Below are positions 34,951 through 46,700 of a stretch of 64,000 nt of DNA, in pieces; position 1 is the first letter of the stretch, and each line of letters begins with the position of its first letter. The DNA comes from Domibacillus epiphyticus (lineage in GTDB: Bacteria > Bacillota > Bacilli > Bacillales > Domibacillaceae): the NCBI RefSeq assembly GCF_001975785.1, contig NZ_MSFI01000009.1:124001-188000 (forward strand), in the 5' to 3' direction. Both the position numbers and the translations under genes were made by a program. The notes under the pieces were generated by a model. The model had not been told where the DNA came from. It worked only from the letters and a program-made list of their open reading frames with translations, and ran no database searches.

Positions 34951-35042
34951 GTAAAAGTCGTATTGTGTCCTTTTTGTATCAGAAAGAATGTACATAGGGC
35001 GAACGTTCATATTTATTAATAGATTGTTGGAGGGAATTTTTT

Positions 35043-36329
35043 ATGTCTGCAAAGTGGGAAAAATTAGAAGGCAACCAAGGAGTCCTCACGGTTGAAGTTG
35101 ATGCTGAAACTGTCAAAAAGGGACTCGACACTGCGTTCCAAAAAGTCGTAAAAACAATTAATGTTCCAGGCTTCCGTAAAGGAAAAATGCCTCGTCCATT
35201 ATTCGAACAGCGTTTCGGCGTTGAAGCTCTTTACCAAGATGCCATTGATGCGATTCTTCCAGAAGCATACAGCAACGCAATTGATGAAGCGGGAATTGAA
35301 CCGGTTGACCGTCCGGAAATCGATGTAGAACAATTCGAAAAAGGCAAGCCATTCATCTTCAAAGCGACTGTAACAGTTAAGCCTGAAGTGAAGCTTGGAG
35401 AGTACAAAGGTCTTGAAGTAGCAAAAGAAAGCACTGAAGTAACAGACGAAGATGTGGATCAAGAACTGAAAGATTTGCAAAAACGCCACGCTGAGCTTGT
35501 TGTCAAAGAAGACGGTGCTGTTGAAAACGACGACACAGTTGTGATCGATTTTGAAGGCTTCGTTAATGGCGAAGCATTTGAAGGCGGACAGGCTGAAAAC
35601 TATTCAATCGTCATCGGTTCTGGTACTTTCATCCCTGGCTTTGAAGACCAGCTTGTTGGCATGAAAGCGGGAGAAGAGAAAGACGTAGAAGTGACATTCC
35701 CAGAAGAATACCACGCAGAAGAGCTTGCAGGTAAGCCAGCCGTATTTAAAGTGAAACTTCATGAAGTGAAAGCACAGGAACTTCCAGAGTTAAACGATGA
35801 TTTTGCAAAAGAAACAGATGAAGAAGTAGAAACACTTGCTGATTTGAAAGCAAAAATCAAAGAGCGTCTTGCTGAGCAAAAACAAAGCGCTTCTGAGCAA
35901 AAATTGCGTGATGACCTTGTCGATAAAGCTGTAGCAAATGCAGAAACAGACGTTCCTGAGGTGATGATTGACAGTGAAATCGACCGCATGCTGCAGGAAT
36001 TTACACAAAACCTTTCTATGCAAGGCATGAATCTTGATCTTTACTACCAGTTCTCAGGTCAAACGGAAGCAGACCTTCGTGGACAAATGAAAGAAAATGC
36101 GGAAACACGCGTGCGTACTAGCTTGACGCTTGAAGCAATTGCTGTAGCTGAAAACCTTGAACCGACAGATGAAGACGTTGATGCTGAAGTAAGCAAAATG
36201 GCTGAACAATTTGGCCTTTCTAAAGAAGATATCCAAAAAGCACTTGGCAGCCTTGACGGTATGAAAGCGGACTTGAAAATTCGCAAAGCAGTCGAATTCC
36301 TTGTGGAAAACAGCAAAATTAGTGCATAA
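35043..36329 (+). CDS. tig: Trigger factor
   Basis: Ribosome-bound chaperone with peptidyl-prolyl isomerase activity, 428 residues. The N-terminal ribosome-docking motif GFRKGKMPR is near residue 43; the FKBP-type domain lies around 150-245 ([35 protein letters not shown]); the helical C-terminal cradle completes the protein. It precedes clpX, the usual order. Confidence 0.97.
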   Translation: MSAKWEKLEGNQGVLTVEVDAETVKKGLDTAFQKVVKTINVPGFRKGKMPRPLFEQRFGVEALYQDAIDAILPEAYSNAIDEAGIEPVDRPEIDVEQFEKGKPFIFKATVTVKPEVKLGEYKGLEVAKESTEVTDEDVDQELKDLQKRHAELVVKEDGAVENDDTVVIDFEGFVNGEAFEGGQAENYSIVIGSGTFIPGFEDQLVGMKAGEEKDVEVTFPEEYHAEELAGKPAVFKVKLHEVKAQELPELNDDFAKETDEEVETLADLKAKIKERLAEQKQSASEQKLRDDLVDKAVANAETDVPEVMIDSEIDRMLQEFTQNLSMQGMNLDLYYQFSGQTEADLRGQMKENAETRVRTSLTLEAIAVAENLEPTDEDVDAEVSKMAEQFGLSKEDIQKALGSLDGMKADLKIRKAVEFLVENSKISA

Positions 36330-36344
36330 TAAAAGAACAAACTG

Positions 36345-36375
36345 ACAGGGCGCGACTTGATCGTGCCTTGTTTTC
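36345..36375 (+). terminator. tig terminator
   Basis: ACAGGGCGCGA / TCGTGCCTTGT hairpin with loop CTTGA, then TTTTC. Confidence 0.65.
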
Positions 36376-36526
36376 TACCTTGAAATATGCCTATAACGCT
36401 TTTTCGTTTTTGTTTTCCTTCAAATATGCTACAATGCGATACATAACTTAATTAAGGGTAGTCAATAAAAAATCCGGTCAAATGAATTTTTCCGGCTGCA
36501 CCAACATAGCATAAGGGGTGAACCAG

Positions 36527-37792
36527 ATGTTTAAATTCAATGAAGAAAAAGGACAGTTAAAATGTTCGTTTTGCGGCAAATCGCAGGACCAGGTGCGTAA
36601 ACTCGTAGCAGGGCCGGGCGTTTATATTTGCGACGAATGTATTGAACTGTGCACAGAAATCGTAGAAGAAGAACTTGGCACAGAAGAAGAAGTCGAGTTT
36701 AAAGATGTACCGAAACCGGCACAAATTCGCGAAATTCTAGGTGAATATGTCATCGGGCAGGAACGGGCGAAGAAATCACTCGCTGTTGCCGTTTACAATC
36801 ACTACAAACGCATCAATTCTAACAGCAAAGTGGATGACGTGGAATTATCCAAATCAAACATTTGTTTAATAGGACCGACAGGAAGCGGAAAAACACTTCT
36901 TGCTCAGACGCTTGCACGTATTTTGAACGTTCCGTTCGCGATTGCAGATGCCACTTCATTAACAGAAGCAGGCTACGTCGGTGAGGACGTTGAAAATATT
37001 TTGCTGAAGCTGATCCAAGCAGCTGATTATGATGTTGAAAAAGCCGAAAAAGGCATTATATACATCGATGAAATTGATAAAGTAGCCCGTAAATCGGAAA
37101 ATCCATCCATTACCCGTGACGTATCGGGTGAAGGGGTACAGCAGGCGCTTCTGAAAATTTTGGAAGGAACGGTTGCAAGTGTGCCGCCACAGGGTGGACG
37201 CAAACATCCTCATCAAGAATTTATCCAAATTGACACAACAAATATCCTCTTCATTTGCGGCGGAGCGTTTGATGGTGTCGAGCAAATAATTAAACGCCGC
37301 CTAGGTCAAAAAGTAATCGGTTTTGGCTCTGAAACGAAAAAAGAAGAAGTGGAAGATAAGTCTCTTCTTTCACAGCTTGTTCCAGAAGATTTGCTTCGTT
37401 TCGGTTTAATTCCAGAATTCATCGGCCGCCTTCCAGTCATTGCAAGCCTTGAACAGCTAGACGAAGAAGCGCTCGTTGAAATTTTGACAAAACCAAAAAA
37501 TGCGCTTGTGAAGCAATACCAAAAAATGCTTGAGCTTGATGATGTCGATCTTGATTTCGACGATAAAGCATTAAGCGAAATTGCGAAAAAAGCGATCGAA
37601 CGTAAAACGGGTGCGCGCGGACTGCGTTCAATCATTGAAAGTATTATGCTTGAAGTAATGTATGAACTTCCGTCACGCGATGATATTAAAACATGTGTCA
37701 TTACGGAAGAAACTGTAACGGACCAGGCACCGCCAAGGCTGCTTGACGAAAATGGCGAAGAAGTCGGTTCCGTTGATAAAACATCTGCATAA
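36527..37792 (+). CDS. clpX: ATP-dependent protease ATPase subunit ClpX
   Basis: AAA+ unfoldase feeding ClpP, 421 residues. The N-terminal zinc-binding domain has two CxxC pairs ([16 protein letters not shown]); Walker A is GPTGSGKT, Walker B IYIDEIDK, and the pore and sensor regions include [10 protein letters not shown] and [13 protein letters not shown] 36527 is chosen over the upstream GTG because AAGGGGTG is 6 bases from it. Confidence 0.97.
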   Translation: MFKFNEEKGQLKCSFCGKSQDQVRKLVAGPGVYICDECIELCTEIVEEELGTEEEVEFKDVPKPAQIREILGEYVIGQERAKKSLAVAVYNHYKRINSNSKVDDVELSKSNICLIGPTGSGKTLLAQTLARILNVPFAIADATSLTEAGYVGEDVENILLKLIQAADYDVEKAEKGIIYIDEIDKVARKSENPSITRDVSGEGVQQALLKILEGTVASVPPQGGRKHPHQEFIQIDTTNILFICGGAFDGVEQIIKRRLGQKVIGFGSETKKEEVEDKSLLSQLVPEDLLRFGLIPEFIGRLPVIASLEQLDEEALVEILTKPKNALVKQYQKMLELDDVDLDFDDKALSEIAKKAIERKTGARGLRSIIESIMLEVMYELPSRDDIKTCVITEETVTDQAPPRLLDENGEEVGSVDKTSA

Positions 37793-37807
37793 TGATGTGA
37801 TTTGAAA

Positions 37808-37844
37808 AGGGGACAGTGCCTAAATGGCGCTGTCCCTTCTTTTC
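37808..37844 (+). terminator. clpX terminator
   Basis: AGGGGACAGTGCC / GGCGCTGTCCCTT hairpin with loop TAAAT, followed by CTTTT. Confidence 0.75.
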
Positions 37845-37943
37845 AATCGACATCATCTGTCATTTTACGTTAAGATAGTAAAAAAGAAAGAGAAGCGCCC
37901 CGGTAGTACATGCTGGGATGGTTTTTGCAGGGAGGGATTAGTG

Positions 37944-40268
37944 ATGAAGGCAGAAACGATTTATACAGTACCACTTTTGCCATTGAGAGGTATGCACGTA
38001 TACCCGACGATGGTGCTGCACCTCGATGTTGGACGGGACCGTTCCATTGAAGCGCTTGAAAAGGCGATGTTAAATGACCAGCTTGTTTTTTTATCGGCAC
38101 AAAAAGACCCAGAGCTTGACGACCCGTCAGGTGACGATGTATATGAAGTCGGTACACTAACGAAAGTAAAGCAAATGCTGAAGCTTCCAAATGGTACAAT
38201 TCGTGTACTCGTTGAGGGGCTTGACCGGGCAAAATTGATTTCCGTTATTGACCAGGAGTCATTTTATGAAGCGGTTGTTGAAGTGCATGAGGAAGAAACG
38301 CAAAAAGATGCGGAAACAGAAGCGCTTATGAGAATGCTGTTAAAGCAATTTGAACAGTACATGAAATTATCAAAAAAAGGATCTTCAGAAACACTCAGCT
38401 CCGTAGCGGATATTGAAGAGCCGGGACGTCTGGCAGATATAGCGGCTTCACACATTTCGTTAAAAGTTAAAGAAAAGCAAGAAATATTAGCTACTTTTCC
38501 AGTGAAAGAACGACTGGAGCGTCTCGTTGCCCTTTTGCATAATGAAAGGGAAGTATTGAATTTAGAGAAAAAAATTGGCCAGCGCGTAAAAACGTCGATG
38601 GAAAAAACGCAAAAAGAATACTACTTGCGTGAACAAATGAAAGCGATCCAGCAAGAACTTGGCGACAAAGAAGGAAAATCAGGTGAAGTGGAAGAACTTA
38701 CAGAGCGAATTTTAGCCGCTTCCATGCCGGAACATGTTGAAAAGACGGCGCTGAAAGAACTTGATCGCTATGAAAAAATTCCACAAAGTGCTGCGGAAAG
38801 TGCGGTCATCCGTAACTATCTGGAATGGCTTGTGACATTGCCATGGTCAAAAGCGACAGAAGACGATCTCAATGTAAACAAAGCCGAAGATGTATTGAAC
38901 CGTGATCATTACGGGCTTGAAAAAGTGAAAGAGCGTGTGCTTGAATTTTTAGCTGTCCGTCAATTGACGCAGTCGCTGCGTGGTCCGATCTTGTGTCTTG
39001 CTGGACCGCCAGGCGTAGGGAAAACAAGTCTTGCCCGTTCAATTGCAGAATCGATTGGGCGCAATTTTATCCGCATTTCTCTTGGCGGTGTTCGAGATGA
39101 ATCGGAAATTCGCGGTCACCGACGCACGTATGTCGGTGCGATGCCAGGCCGGATTATTCAAGGGATGAAGAAAGCTGGAACAATTAACCCGGTCTTTTTG
39201 CTTGATGAGATTGACAAAATGTCAAACGACTTCCGCGGAGATCCTTCGTCTGCGCTTCTCGAAGTGCTTGATCCAGAACAAAACCATAATTTCAGCGATC
39301 ATTATATTGAGGAAACGTACGATTTATCGAATGTTATGTTCATTGCAACAGCAAACGATTTAAGTGCGATTCCGGGACCTTTACGTGACCGGATGGAGAT
39401 TATTTCGATTGCCGGCTATACGGAAGTGGAGAAAATTCACATTGCGAAAGATCACTTATTTCAGAAGCAAGTAAAAGAAAACGGATTATCAGGGAACCAA
39501 CTCCGCTTAAAAGAAGATGCGATTCGTGATATCGTCCGCTATTACACACGTGAAGCAGGTGTCAGAAGTCTTGAGCGCCAGATGGCAGCCATTTGCCGGA
39601 AAGCAGCGAAGAAAATCGTTTCAGGCGAGAAAAAACGTGTGACTGTCACGGAAAAAAATTTACAGGAGTTTCTCGGCAAGCGGATTTTTCGTTATGGCCA
39701 GGCAGATACAGAAGATCAAGTCGGTGTAGTTAATGGCCTCGCATACACTGCGGTTGGAGGCGATACACTGCATATTGAAGTATCACTTTCACCGGGAAAA
39801 GGGAAACTTCTTTTAACGGGTAAACTCGGCGACGTGATGAAAGAATCTGCACAGACGGCGTTCAGTTATGTCCGTTCAAAAGCGAAAGAACTTGGCATTG
39901 AAACGAATTTCCATGAGCATCATGACATACACATTCATGTTCCAGAAGGTGCAGTGCCAAAAGATGGTCCTTCAGCAGGTATTACAATGGCTGTTGCGCT
40001 CATTTCAGCTTTGACAGGACGTCCTGTACGGAGGGATGTCGGTATGACCGGTGAAATAACTTTGCGTGGACGGGTGCTGCCAATTGGTGGTGTGAAAGAA
40101 AAGTCTCTCGGTGCGCATCGTGCTGGTCTCACAACCATTATTTTGCCGAAAGATAATGAAAAAGATATCGATGATGTACCGGAAAGCATCCGCAAAGGGC
40201 TGACATTTTTGCCTGTGTCGACGATGGATGAAGTGATGGATATCGCGATCGGAGGAAGCAGTTCATGA
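37944..40268 (+). CDS. lonA: ATP-dependent protease LonA
   Basis: Lon-family AAA+ serine protease, 774 residues, the same length as B. subtilis LonA. The N-terminal substrate domain begins [13 protein letters not shown], Walker A is GPPGVGKTS, and the C-terminal Ser-Lys dyad lies in [10 protein letters not shown] and [17 protein letters not shown] 37944 is preceded by GGAGGG at 37931-37936; the open frame extends 40 codons further upstream across the clpX terminator and is not used. The lonB gene that lies between clpX and lonA in B. subtilis is absent. Confidence 0.97.
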   Translation: MKAETIYTVPLLPLRGMHVYPTMVLHLDVGRDRSIEALEKAMLNDQLVFLSAQKDPELDDPSGDDVYEVGTLTKVKQMLKLPNGTIRVLVEGLDRAKLISVIDQESFYEAVVEVHEEETQKDAETEALMRMLLKQFEQYMKLSKKGSSETLSSVADIEEPGRLADIAASHISLKVKEKQEILATFPVKERLERLVALLHNEREVLNLEKKIGQRVKTSMEKTQKEYYLREQMKAIQQELGDKEGKSGEVEELTERILAASMPEHVEKTALKELDRYEKIPQSAAESAVIRNYLEWLVTLPWSKATEDDLNVNKAEDVLNRDHYGLEKVKERVLEFLAVRQLTQSLRGPILCLAGPPGVGKTSLARSIAESIGRNFIRISLGGVRDESEIRGHRRTYVGAMPGRIIQGMKKAGTINPVFLLDEIDKMSNDFRGDPSSALLEVLDPEQNHNFSDHYIEETYDLSNVMFIATANDLSAIPGPLRDRMEIISIAGYTEVEKIHIAKDHLFQKQVKENGLSGNQLRLKEDAIRDIVRYYTREAGVRSLERQMAAICRKAAKKIVSGEKKRVTVTEKNLQEFLGKRIFRYGQADTEDQVGVVNGLAYTAVGGDTLHIEVSLSPGKGKLLLTGKLGDVMKESAQTAFSYVRSKAKELGIETNFHEHHDIHIHVPEGAVPKDGPSAGITMAVALISALTGRPVRRDVGMTGEITLRGRVLPIGGVKEKSLGAHRAGLTTIILPKDNEKDIDDVPESIRKGLTFLPVSTMDEVMDIAIGGSSS

Positions 40269-40891
40269 AAGTAAATAATGTAGAACTGGTCATAAGTGCC
40301 GCTAAACCGCACCAGTACCCGGATCTCGGACTTCCGGAATTTGCACTGGCCGGCCGTTCAAATGTAGGGAAGTCATCGTTTATAAACCGGATGATCGGCA
40401 GAAAAAGTATGGCGCGTATCTCCTCAAAGCCCGGTAAAACACAGACACTGAATTTTTATAAAATTGAAGACACGCTGTTTTTTGTTGACGTGCCCGGTTA
40501 TGGATACGCGAAAGTAGCAAAAACAGAACGCGAGGCTTGGGGACGAATGATTGAAACATATATGACGGACCGCCCCCAGCTCTCGGCTTGTATCCATATT
40601 GTCGATTTACGCCATGCGCCGTCTGCTGATGACGTAGCGATGTATGAATTTTTAAAACACTATGAAATTCCGGCCATCGTCATTGCAACGAAAGCAGATA
40701 AAATTCCAAAAGGAAAATGGCAGAAACATTTAAAAGTCGTTAAAGAAACACTTGACTTCGATCCTTTAGATGACATCATCGTTTTTTCATCGGAAACAGG
40801 ACTTGGAAAAGACGAAGTATGGAAAGCTGTCAAAAAGCGGATGTACGAAGATAAGGTGTACAAAGCTGAAATTGATATGGATGAAGAATAA
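40265..40891 (+). CDS. ysxC: Ribosome-biogenesis GTPase YsxC/EngB
   Basis: Essential small GTPase for 50S subunit assembly, 208 residues. G1 [10 protein letters not shown]3 DVPGYG and G4 TKADK are intact. ATG 40265 overlaps the lonA stop by 4 bases, so it is translationally coupled to lonA. A strong terminator follows. Confidence 0.96.
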   Translation: MKVNNVELVISAAKPHQYPDLGLPEFALAGRSNVGKSSFINRMIGRKSMARISSKPGKTQTLNFYKIEDTLFFVDVPGYGYAKVAKTEREAWGRMIETYMTDRPQLSACIHIVDLRHAPSADDVAMYEFLKHYEIPAIVIATKADKIPKGKWQKHLKVVKETLDFDPLDDIIVFSSETGLGKDEVWKAVKKRMYEDKVYKAEIDMDEE

Positions 40892-40930
40892 AAAACGCTG
40901 CTCCTATAGAAAACGGAGCAGCGTTTTTTT
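40891..40930. terminator. Terminator after ysxC
   Basis: AAAAACGCTGCTCC / GGAGCAGCGTTTTT with a 10-base loop. It is symmetrical and could end transcription from both sides. Confidence 0.9.
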
Positions 40931-40971
40931 ATATGGGAACACGTAGAAAATACATATCAGGTTTTGCCCTG

Positions 40972-41463
40972 TCATTTCTTTGACGGCCGACCATTCCCTT
41001 TTTTCACAAACAGCAAATATCCGCCCGCTGCGATTAAAATGAGCGGCCAAAACTGCCAGATCGATTCAAATGCGCCAAACCAGCCTTTTACAGTGTTATA
41101 AAACAGCGTTACTGCCGCAATCACTAAAAATAAGATTCCATGAAAGAGTCCACTGCCCGTTTTTTGATGCTGTACTAAAAAGCCAAGTGCGATGATCAGT
41201 ATGAACACACCTGTATCATTCGCCCACCAGCCGAGGTAATCGATGACGTAAAAATGTATTCCAAAGCCGGTCAGCACCACACCGGACAGGATGCCATTCC
41301 CGTCATTTTTATATCCCTGCGCAATAAAGGCAATTCCGGTAATAAGCAAAAGTGCCGGCCATCCAAGGTAAGGTTTTACCCATAAAATAGCTGATTGCTG
41401 AAAGAAAAAATACAAGCCGAACCCAATTAAAATGATGCCCGGAAAAACACGCTGTTCATTCAT
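40972..41463 (-). CDS. Six-helix membrane protein with LiaI/LiaF-like repeats
   Basis: 163-residue, highly hydrophobic protein with about six short helices. Repeated motifs such as FPGIILIGFGLYFF, WPALLLITGIAFI and FWPLILIAAGGYLL resemble the LiaI-LiaF-like transmembrane region; the C-terminus is basic. By position it could be the counterpart of B. subtilis ysxD, between ysxC and hemA, but I am not sure of the family. The role is unknown; LiaF-like proteins often act in envelope-stress sensing. It is the only minus-strand gene in its neighbourhood, convergent with ysxC. Confidence 0.7.
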   Translation of the reverse strand: MNEQRVFPGIILIGFGLYFFFQQSAILWVKPYLGWPALLLITGIAFIAQGYKNDGNGILSGVVLTGFGIHFYVIDYLGWWANDTGVFILIIALGFLVQHQKTGSGLFHGILFLVIAAVTLFYNTVKGWFGAFESIWQFWPLILIAAGGYLLFVKKGNGRPSKK

Positions 41464-41540
41464 TTCTAAACGTCCCCGCTTTCAAATTCGTTCTATTGCA
41501 AAAATGATTTCTTTTTGATAATATTTATAAAGTAGAGGCC

Positions 41541-41661
41541 CACAGGATGTGGGTCACAAAGATGTGGCGATTGTTGTCGCGCTCGTAGTCTTTGGTCCGT
41601 TTCCACAGGATGTGGGTCACAAAGACGTGGCGATTGTTGTCACGTTCGTGGTCTTTGATCG
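41541..41661. repeat. 63-bp tandem direct repeat, two copies, upstream of hemA
   Basis: CACAGGATGTGGGTCACAAA begins at 41541 and again at 41604. The second copy extends about 58 bases with a handful of substitutions, mostly C/T and G/A. Because 63 is a multiple of three, an open frame with a repeated peptide (GHKDVAIVV) results, but I see no ribosome site. No known element is recognised. Confidence 0.75.
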
Positions 41662-41728
41662 TATAGAAAGTACTGCTATTTATGTTAGCATATGTTCACA
41701 AATTGTGGATAATAAAAATTTCTCATTA

Positions 41729-41737
41729 TGGTATAAT
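41729..41737 (+). promoter_or_regulatory. hemA extended -10 promoter
   Basis: TGGTATAAT is an extended -10 element with consensus TATAAT at 41732-41737. It lies in the inverted repeat CATTAT-GGT-ATAATG (41725-41739), which could be an operator. No good -35 hexamer is present at 17 bases. Confidence 0.45.
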
Positions 41738-41774
41738 GGGAATCACAATGATTCGTTTTCGGGGGTGCAGTAAC

Positions 41775-43118
41775 ATGCATATCATTACGGTTGGATTAAA
41801 CTATAAAACAGCCCCGGTAGAAATTCGCGAGCGCCTTTCCTTTCAAGAGGACACGCTTGCTTCAGCTATGACTGAGCTTCAAAAACAAAAAAGTGTGCTC
41901 GAAAATGTCATTATCTCGACATGTAACCGTACAGAAATTTATGCGGTCGTCGATCAGCTGCATACCGGCCGTTATTATATTAAAGAATTTTTATCAAAAT
42001 GGTTCAACATTGCACAGGAAGAATTCACGCCTTTTTTGTTCATATATGAACAGGAAGCCGCAGTTGAACATCTTTTCCGTGTGGCATCTGGTTTAAACTC
42101 TATGGTTCTTGGGGAAACGCAAATACTCGGGCAGGTTCGTGAGAGCTTTTTGCAATCACAGGATATGGGTTCAACAGGAACTGTGTTCAACCATTTATTT
42201 AAGCAGGCGATTACGCTTGCCAAACGTGGACATGCAGAAACAGAAATCGGAGCAAATGCTGTCTCCGTCAGCTATGCAGCGGTAGAACTCGCAAAGAAAA
42301 TTTTTGGTAATTTGAAAGGACGTCATGTCCTTGTCCTCGGTGCCGGGAAAATGGGCGAACTAGCGATTAAAAACCTGCATGGAAGCGGAGCGACGAAAGT
42401 GACAGTCATGAACCGCACATTTGAAAAAGCGGAGGCGCTTGCAGGACGTTTTAATGGACAGGCAAAGACGATGGACGAATTGCAATGTGCGCTCATGGAA
42501 GCGGATATTTTAATCAGCTCAACGGGTTCAAAAGAATATGTCATTACGAAAGACTTAATGACAAACGTGCAAAAATTGCGCAAGGGACGTCCGCTTTTCA
42601 TGGTGGATATTGCTGTTCCCCGTGATATCGCACCGGAAATTGCGGATATAGAAAGCGTTTTTCTTTATGATATTGATGATCTGGAAGGCATTGTGCAGGC
42701 GAACATGGCTGAACGGGAAAAAGCTGCCGCTAACATCGGTCTCATGATTGAAGAAGAGATTGTTTCTTTTAATGAATGGCTAAACTTGCTTGGAGTGGTG
42801 CCGGTTATTTCTGCCCTTCGCCAAAAAGCATTGGCGATTCAGTCGGAAACAATGGAGAGCCTGGATCGAAAGCTATCCCATTTAAGCGAACGCGACCGGA
42901 AAGTGTTAAGCAAGCATACGAAAAGCATCGTGAATCAAATGTTGAAAGATCCTATTTTGCAGGCGAAGGAACTGGCAGGCGATAAACGTGCAGCAGAAAA
43001 GCTTGAATTGTTCATGCAAATCTTCAATATTGAAGAAGATGTGAAAGGATTGAAGCAGGCACAGGCAGAAGAAGAGCGCGTTCAGTCAGTTCAGGCAAAG
43101 CCTTTACTCCAGTTTTAA
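41775..43118 (+). CDS. hemA: Glutamyl-tRNA reductase
   Basis: First committed enzyme of C5-pathway heme synthesis: reduces glutamyl-tRNA to glutamate-1-semialdehyde. 447 residues. The nucleophilic cysteine lies in [16 protein letters not shown]-binding VLGAGKMGE is near residue 190, and the C-terminal dimerisation helix follows. ATG 41775 fits GGGGGTG 8 bases upstream. It opens the hemAXCDBL operon. Confidence 0.96.
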   Translation: MHIITVGLNYKTAPVEIRERLSFQEDTLASAMTELQKQKSVLENVIISTCNRTEIYAVVDQLHTGRYYIKEFLSKWFNIAQEEFTPFLFIYEQEAAVEHLFRVASGLNSMVLGETQILGQVRESFLQSQDMGSTGTVFNHLFKQAITLAKRGHAETEIGANAVSVSYAAVELAKKIFGNLKGRHVLVLGAGKMGELAIKNLHGSGATKVTVMNRTFEKAEALAGRFNGQAKTMDELQCALMEADILISSTGSKEYVITKDLMTNVQKLRKGRPLFMVDIAVPRDIAPEIADIESVFLYDIDDLEGIVQANMAEREKAAANIGLMIEEEIVSFNEWLNLLGVVPVISALRQKALAIQSETMESLDRKLSHLSERDRKVLSKHTKSIVNQMLKDPILQAKELAGDKRAAEKLELFMQIFNIEEDVKGLKQAQAEEERVQSVQAKPLLQF

Positions 43119-43131
43119 GTGAGGTAACGCG

Positions 43132-43965
43132 ATGTTTGAACAGGGAATGACCCGGCTTCATGAATTGATGATTATTCTATATGCAGTAAGCGTATTACTC
43201 TATTTCCTGGATTTTGTACAGCGCAACCAGAAGGCGAATAAAATTGCCTTCTGGATTTTATCGATTGTTTGGGGTCTTCAAACAATTTTTTTATGTCTTT
43301 ATATGTATAACACAGGCAGATTCCCGGTCCTCACGATATTTGAGGGGCTTTATTTTTATGCATGGGTTCTGCTGACGGCCTCCCTTATTTTAAATAAACT
43401 GCTTCGAATGGATTTTACTGTTCTTTTTACAAATGTGATCGGCTTTTTAATAATGACGGTGCACACCTTTGCACCGATACAAGTTGAATCGCAGGCAGCA
43501 GCTGAAAAACTTGTTTCGGAACTTTTGCTTATTCATATAACGATGGCGATTTTATCATATGGAGCCTTTTCTCTTTCTTTCATTTTCTCAGCCCTTTATT
43601 TGCTGCAGTACCGGCTGTTAAAAATGAAAAAGTGGAACGAGCGGCTTTGGAGGCTCGGTGATCTTGGACAGCTTGAAAAATTATCGGTCGTGTTAAATGC
43701 AATGGGTGTTCCGCTTTTACTGCTCAGCCTTATTCTCGGACTTGTCTGGAAAACCATTAAACTGCCTGATGTCAGCTGGTTTGATTTGAAAATTATTGCC
43801 TCATTTGTTTTACTATTTGTATATAGTGCATTTTTATATGTCAAAGTACGAAAAGGTTTGTCTGGAAGAACGCTTGCATGGATTAATGCAGGTGCATTCC
43901 TTATCATATTAATTAACTTTTTCCTCGGAAGCCGGCTGTCGACATTCCATTTCTGGTATTCGTGA
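43132..43965 (+). CDS. hemX: HemX membrane protein, regulator of HemA level
   Basis: 277-residue polytopic membrane protein of the CcsA/HemX type with about eight helices. In B. subtilis HemX lowers the steady-state amount of HemA. A conserved stretch [15 protein letters not shown] resembles the periplasmic loop of cytochrome-c assembly relatives. It lies between hemA and hemC with a GTGAGG ribosome site. Confidence 0.92.
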   Translation: MFEQGMTRLHELMIILYAVSVLLYFLDFVQRNQKANKIAFWILSIVWGLQTIFLCLYMYNTGRFPVLTIFEGLYFYAWVLLTASLILNKLLRMDFTVLFTNVIGFLIMTVHTFAPIQVESQAAAEKLVSELLLIHITMAILSYGAFSLSFIFSALYLLQYRLLKMKKWNERLWRLGDLGQLEKLSVVLNAMGVPLLLLSLILGLVWKTIKLPDVSWFDLKIIASFVLLFVYSAFLYVKVRKGLSGRTLAWINAGAFLIILINFFLGSRLSTFHFWYS

Positions 43966-44000
43966 CGCCGGCTTTCGGTTTACATGGAGGGTATGGTATT

Positions 44001-44927
44001 ATGCGGAAAATTATTGTTGGATCAAGAAAAAGCCGTCTTGCGTTAACGCAGACAAATCAGGTCATCGATCAATTGAAAAAACTATCTCCTGAAACAGAAT
44101 TTGAAGTGAGAGAAATCGTCACAAAAGGTGACCGTATATTAGATGTAACATTGTCAAAAGTCGGCGGAAAAGGTCTTTTCGTTAAGGAAATTGAACAGGC
44201 GATGTTTGACGGTGAGATTGACATGGCGGTTCACAGCATGAAGGATATGCCGGCCGTGCTGCCTGAAGGGCTTGTGATCGGTGCGGTTCCCGCTCGTGAA
44301 GACCACCGTGACGCGTTCATTTCAAAAGGCCATGCAACATTTCGTGATCTTCCTTCCGGTTCAATTATCGGCACAAGCAGTCTTCGCCGCGCCGCTCAGC
44401 TCCTTTCGGTTCGTTCTGACATTGAAATTAAATGGATTCGCGGGAATATTGATACGCGCCTTCAAAAACTTGAGAATGAAGAATATGACGCCATCATTTT
44501 AGCCGCAGCTGGTCTTGCACGAATGGGCTGGTCTTCGGATGTCGTAACCGAATTTTTAGATGATGAGCTGTCAGTTCCGGCTGTTGGACAAGGAGCGCTT
44601 GCGATTGAATGCCGTGAAAATGATTCAGAATTACTAGAACTGTTAGCAAAATTCACGTGTGAAAACACGAAAAAAACAACTACAGCAGAGCGTGCTTTCT
44701 TATCAGCCATTGACGGCGGGTGCCAGGTGCCGGTTGCCGGATTTGCGAAAGTTGACGGAGAGAACCTATCTTTGACAGCACTAGTCGCTTCATCCGATGG
44801 CAATACAGTTTTAAAAGAAACGGTGACAGGCAGCGATGCAGAACAGATCGGGATAGAAGCTGCACGCCTGTTAAAAGAGCGTGGCGCCGCACAATTGATC
44901 GAAGCAGCGAGAGCGGAATCACAGTGA
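44001..44927 (+). CDS. hemC: Porphobilinogen deaminase (hydroxymethylbilane synthase)
   Basis: Polymerises four porphobilinogens into hydroxymethylbilane; 308 residues. N-terminal [15 protein letters not shown], the active-site region [16 protein letters not shown] and the cofactor-binding cysteine in [11 protein letters not shown] are present. ATG 44001 is 8 bases behind GGAGGG; the longer open frame to 43962 overlaps hemX and is not used. Confidence 0.96.
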   Translation: MRKIIVGSRKSRLALTQTNQVIDQLKKLSPETEFEVREIVTKGDRILDVTLSKVGGKGLFVKEIEQAMFDGEIDMAVHSMKDMPAVLPEGLVIGAVPAREDHRDAFISKGHATFRDLPSGSIIGTSSLRRAAQLLSVRSDIEIKWIRGNIDTRLQKLENEEYDAIILAAAGLARMGWSSDVVTEFLDDELSVPAVGQGALAIECRENDSELLELLAKFTCENTKKTTTAERAFLSAIDGGCQVPVAGFAKVDGENLSLTALVASSDGNTVLKETVTGSDAEQIGIEAARLLKERGAAQLIEAARAESQ

Positions 44928-45697
44928 AAACGGATCAGCCGTTATCAGGAAAACGAATTGTTGTAACGCGTCCCGCGGGACAGGCAGCACCGTTTATTGA
45001 TAAAATAGAAAAAGCGGGCGGCACAGCATACGCAGTGCCGCTTATCGCGTTCCGTATGTGTGAAGACATACGAGATGATGAAGTGTTAAGTCAACTATTT
45101 ACATATGATTGGATTATTATCACAAGCAAAAATGGCGCTGAGTTCTTTATAGAAAAATTGAGCAGGTCAAACATTGAAGTGAAAAAAATTCCGTCGAAGT
45201 TTGCGGCGATTGGGACGAAAACAGCAAAGGTGCTGGAAAAATACGGTGTGACGGTTTCTTATATTCCGGATCGGTTTTCTGCGGATGATCTGGCTAACGA
45301 TATAATAGCAGGCAGGTTTACACCGAGAAAAGCCCTCATTCCAAAAGGAAACCTTGCACGAGATATAATCGGTCACACAATTCGCCAAACCGGTGCTGCA
45401 GCAGATGACTGGATCGTATATGAAACGTATTTTCCGGATGATGAAAAAGTGAAATTGCTTGATCTTATCCGGCGTAAACAAGCGGATATGTTTACCTTTA
45501 CAAGTCCATCCGCGGTAAGGCATTTTATTCAAACGATTAAGGAAGAGAACGAACCGATTCCTAAAGCGGATTTTGCTTGTATAGGACCGGTAACAAAACA
45601 AGAAGCATTGAAATATGGGCTTGCAGTCTCTGTTTGTCCTGAAGAATATACCATTGATGCGCTCGTTGAAGAAATGAGCAGCTTTTATGAGGAGTGA
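44924..45697 (+). CDS. hemD: Uroporphyrinogen-III synthase
   Basis: Closes hydroxymethylbilane with D-ring inversion; 257 residues. HemD proteins diverge strongly, but [19 protein letters not shown] and [10 protein letters not shown] are recognisable, as is the genomic position between hemC and hemB. The start is GTG 44924, overlapping the hemC stop by 4 bases. Confidence 0.93.
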   Translation: MKTDQPLSGKRIVVTRPAGQAAPFIDKIEKAGGTAYAVPLIAFRMCEDIRDDEVLSQLFTYDWIIITSKNGAEFFIEKLSRSNIEVKKIPSKFAAIGTKTAKVLEKYGVTVSYIPDRFSADDLANDIIAGRFTPRKALIPKGNLARDIIGHTIRQTGAAADDWIVYETYFPDDEKVKLLDLIRRKQADMFTFTSPSAVRHFIQTIKEENEPIPKADFACIGPVTKQEALKYGLAVSVCPEEYTIDALVEEMSSFYEE

Positions 45698-45704
45698 CGA
45701 GAAA

Positions 45705-46682
45705 ATGACAAATGAATTTGCGAGACACCGCAGACTTCGTCAAAGTGCCAATATGCGTGCATTAGTCCGCGAAACAACATTGAGTGTAAATGACTTTATT
45801 TATCCAATGTTTATTACAGAAGGAAATGGCGTTCGAACAGAGGTATCGTCAATGCCTGGTGTATTCCAGCTGTCGCTTGATCATGTAAAAGCAGAACTCG
45901 ATGAAATTGTCAGTCTTGGCATTAAATCCGTTATTTTATTTGGTGTTCCGGATGAGAAAGATGCTGTTGGAACAGGAGCCTACCACAATCACGGGATCGT
46001 CCAGCAGGCGACACGATACATTAAAGGGCAATACCCTGATCTTTTAGTCATTGCGGATACCTGCCTTTGTGAGTATACAGATCATGGACATTGCGGCGTA
46101 GTTGAAGGTGGCAGCGTTTTAAATGATCCATCGCTTGATTTGCTTGTAAAAACAGCAGTCAGCCAGGCGGAAGCAGGAGCGGATATTATTGCGCCGTCTA
46201 ACATGATGGACGGTTTCGTCAAGGCGATTCGTCATGGTCTCGATGAGGCAGGCTATACAGAAATTCCGATTATGTCTTATGCCGTTAAATACTCGTCCGC
46301 ATTTTACGGACCGTTCAGAGATGCAGCAGATTCCACACCTCAGTTTGGCGACCGGAAAACGTACCAAATGGATCCGGCAAACCGCCGTGAAGCGATGCGT
46401 GAAGCAGCTGCTGATATTGACCAGGGGGCAGACTTCTTAATTGTAAAACCAGCTCTATCCTATTTGGATATTATTCGTGATGTGCGAAACGAATTTGATG
46501 CACCGGTCGTTGCTTATAATGTAAGCGGAGAATACGCCATGGTGAAAGCGGCGGCGATGAACGGATGGATCGATGAAAAAGCGATCGTGCTGGAAAAATT
46601 AACGAGCATGAAACGTGCAGGCGCAGATTTAATTATGACGTATCATGCGAAAGATGCAGCACGCTGGTTAAGCGAACAATAA
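45705..46682 (+). CDS. hemB: Delta-aminolevulinic acid dehydratase
   Basis: Condenses two aminolevulinate molecules to porphobilinogen; 325 residues. N-terminal [18 protein letters not shown], the zinc-site cysteines around [15 protein letters not shown] and the Schiff-base lysines in [16 protein letters not shown] and VKPALSYLD are all present. ATG 45705 follows GAGGAGTG at the hemD stop. Confidence 0.96.
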   Translation: MTNEFARHRRLRQSANMRALVRETTLSVNDFIYPMFITEGNGVRTEVSSMPGVFQLSLDHVKAELDEIVSLGIKSVILFGVPDEKDAVGTGAYHNHGIVQQATRYIKGQYPDLLVIADTCLCEYTDHGHCGVVEGGSVLNDPSLDLLVKTAVSQAEAGADIIAPSNMMDGFVKAIRHGLDEAGYTEIPIMSYAVKYSSAFYGPFRDAADSTPQFGDRKTYQMDPANRREAMREAAADIDQGADFLIVKPALSYLDIIRDVRNEFDAPVVAYNVSGEYAMVKAAAMNGWIDEKAIVLEKLTSMKRAGADLIMTYHAKDAARWLSEQ

Positions 46683-46700
46683 AAGGAAGGGGTTCTATTC

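Noticed and set aside
37824-37943. Forty extra N-terminal codons on LonA
   Set aside because: The extension reads through the clpX terminator hairpin; the ATG at 37944 has a good ribosome site and gives the exact B. subtilis length.
41725-41739. PerR box at the hemA promoter
   Set aside because: The inverted repeat CATTAT-GGT-ATAATG does not fit the 7-1-7 PerR pattern TTATAATNATTATAA; kept only as an unassigned inverted repeat.
41549-41773. 74-codon plus-strand frame with a repeated peptide upstream of hemA
   Set aside because: It arises from the 63-bp tandem repeat, has no ribosome site and runs across the hemA promoter.
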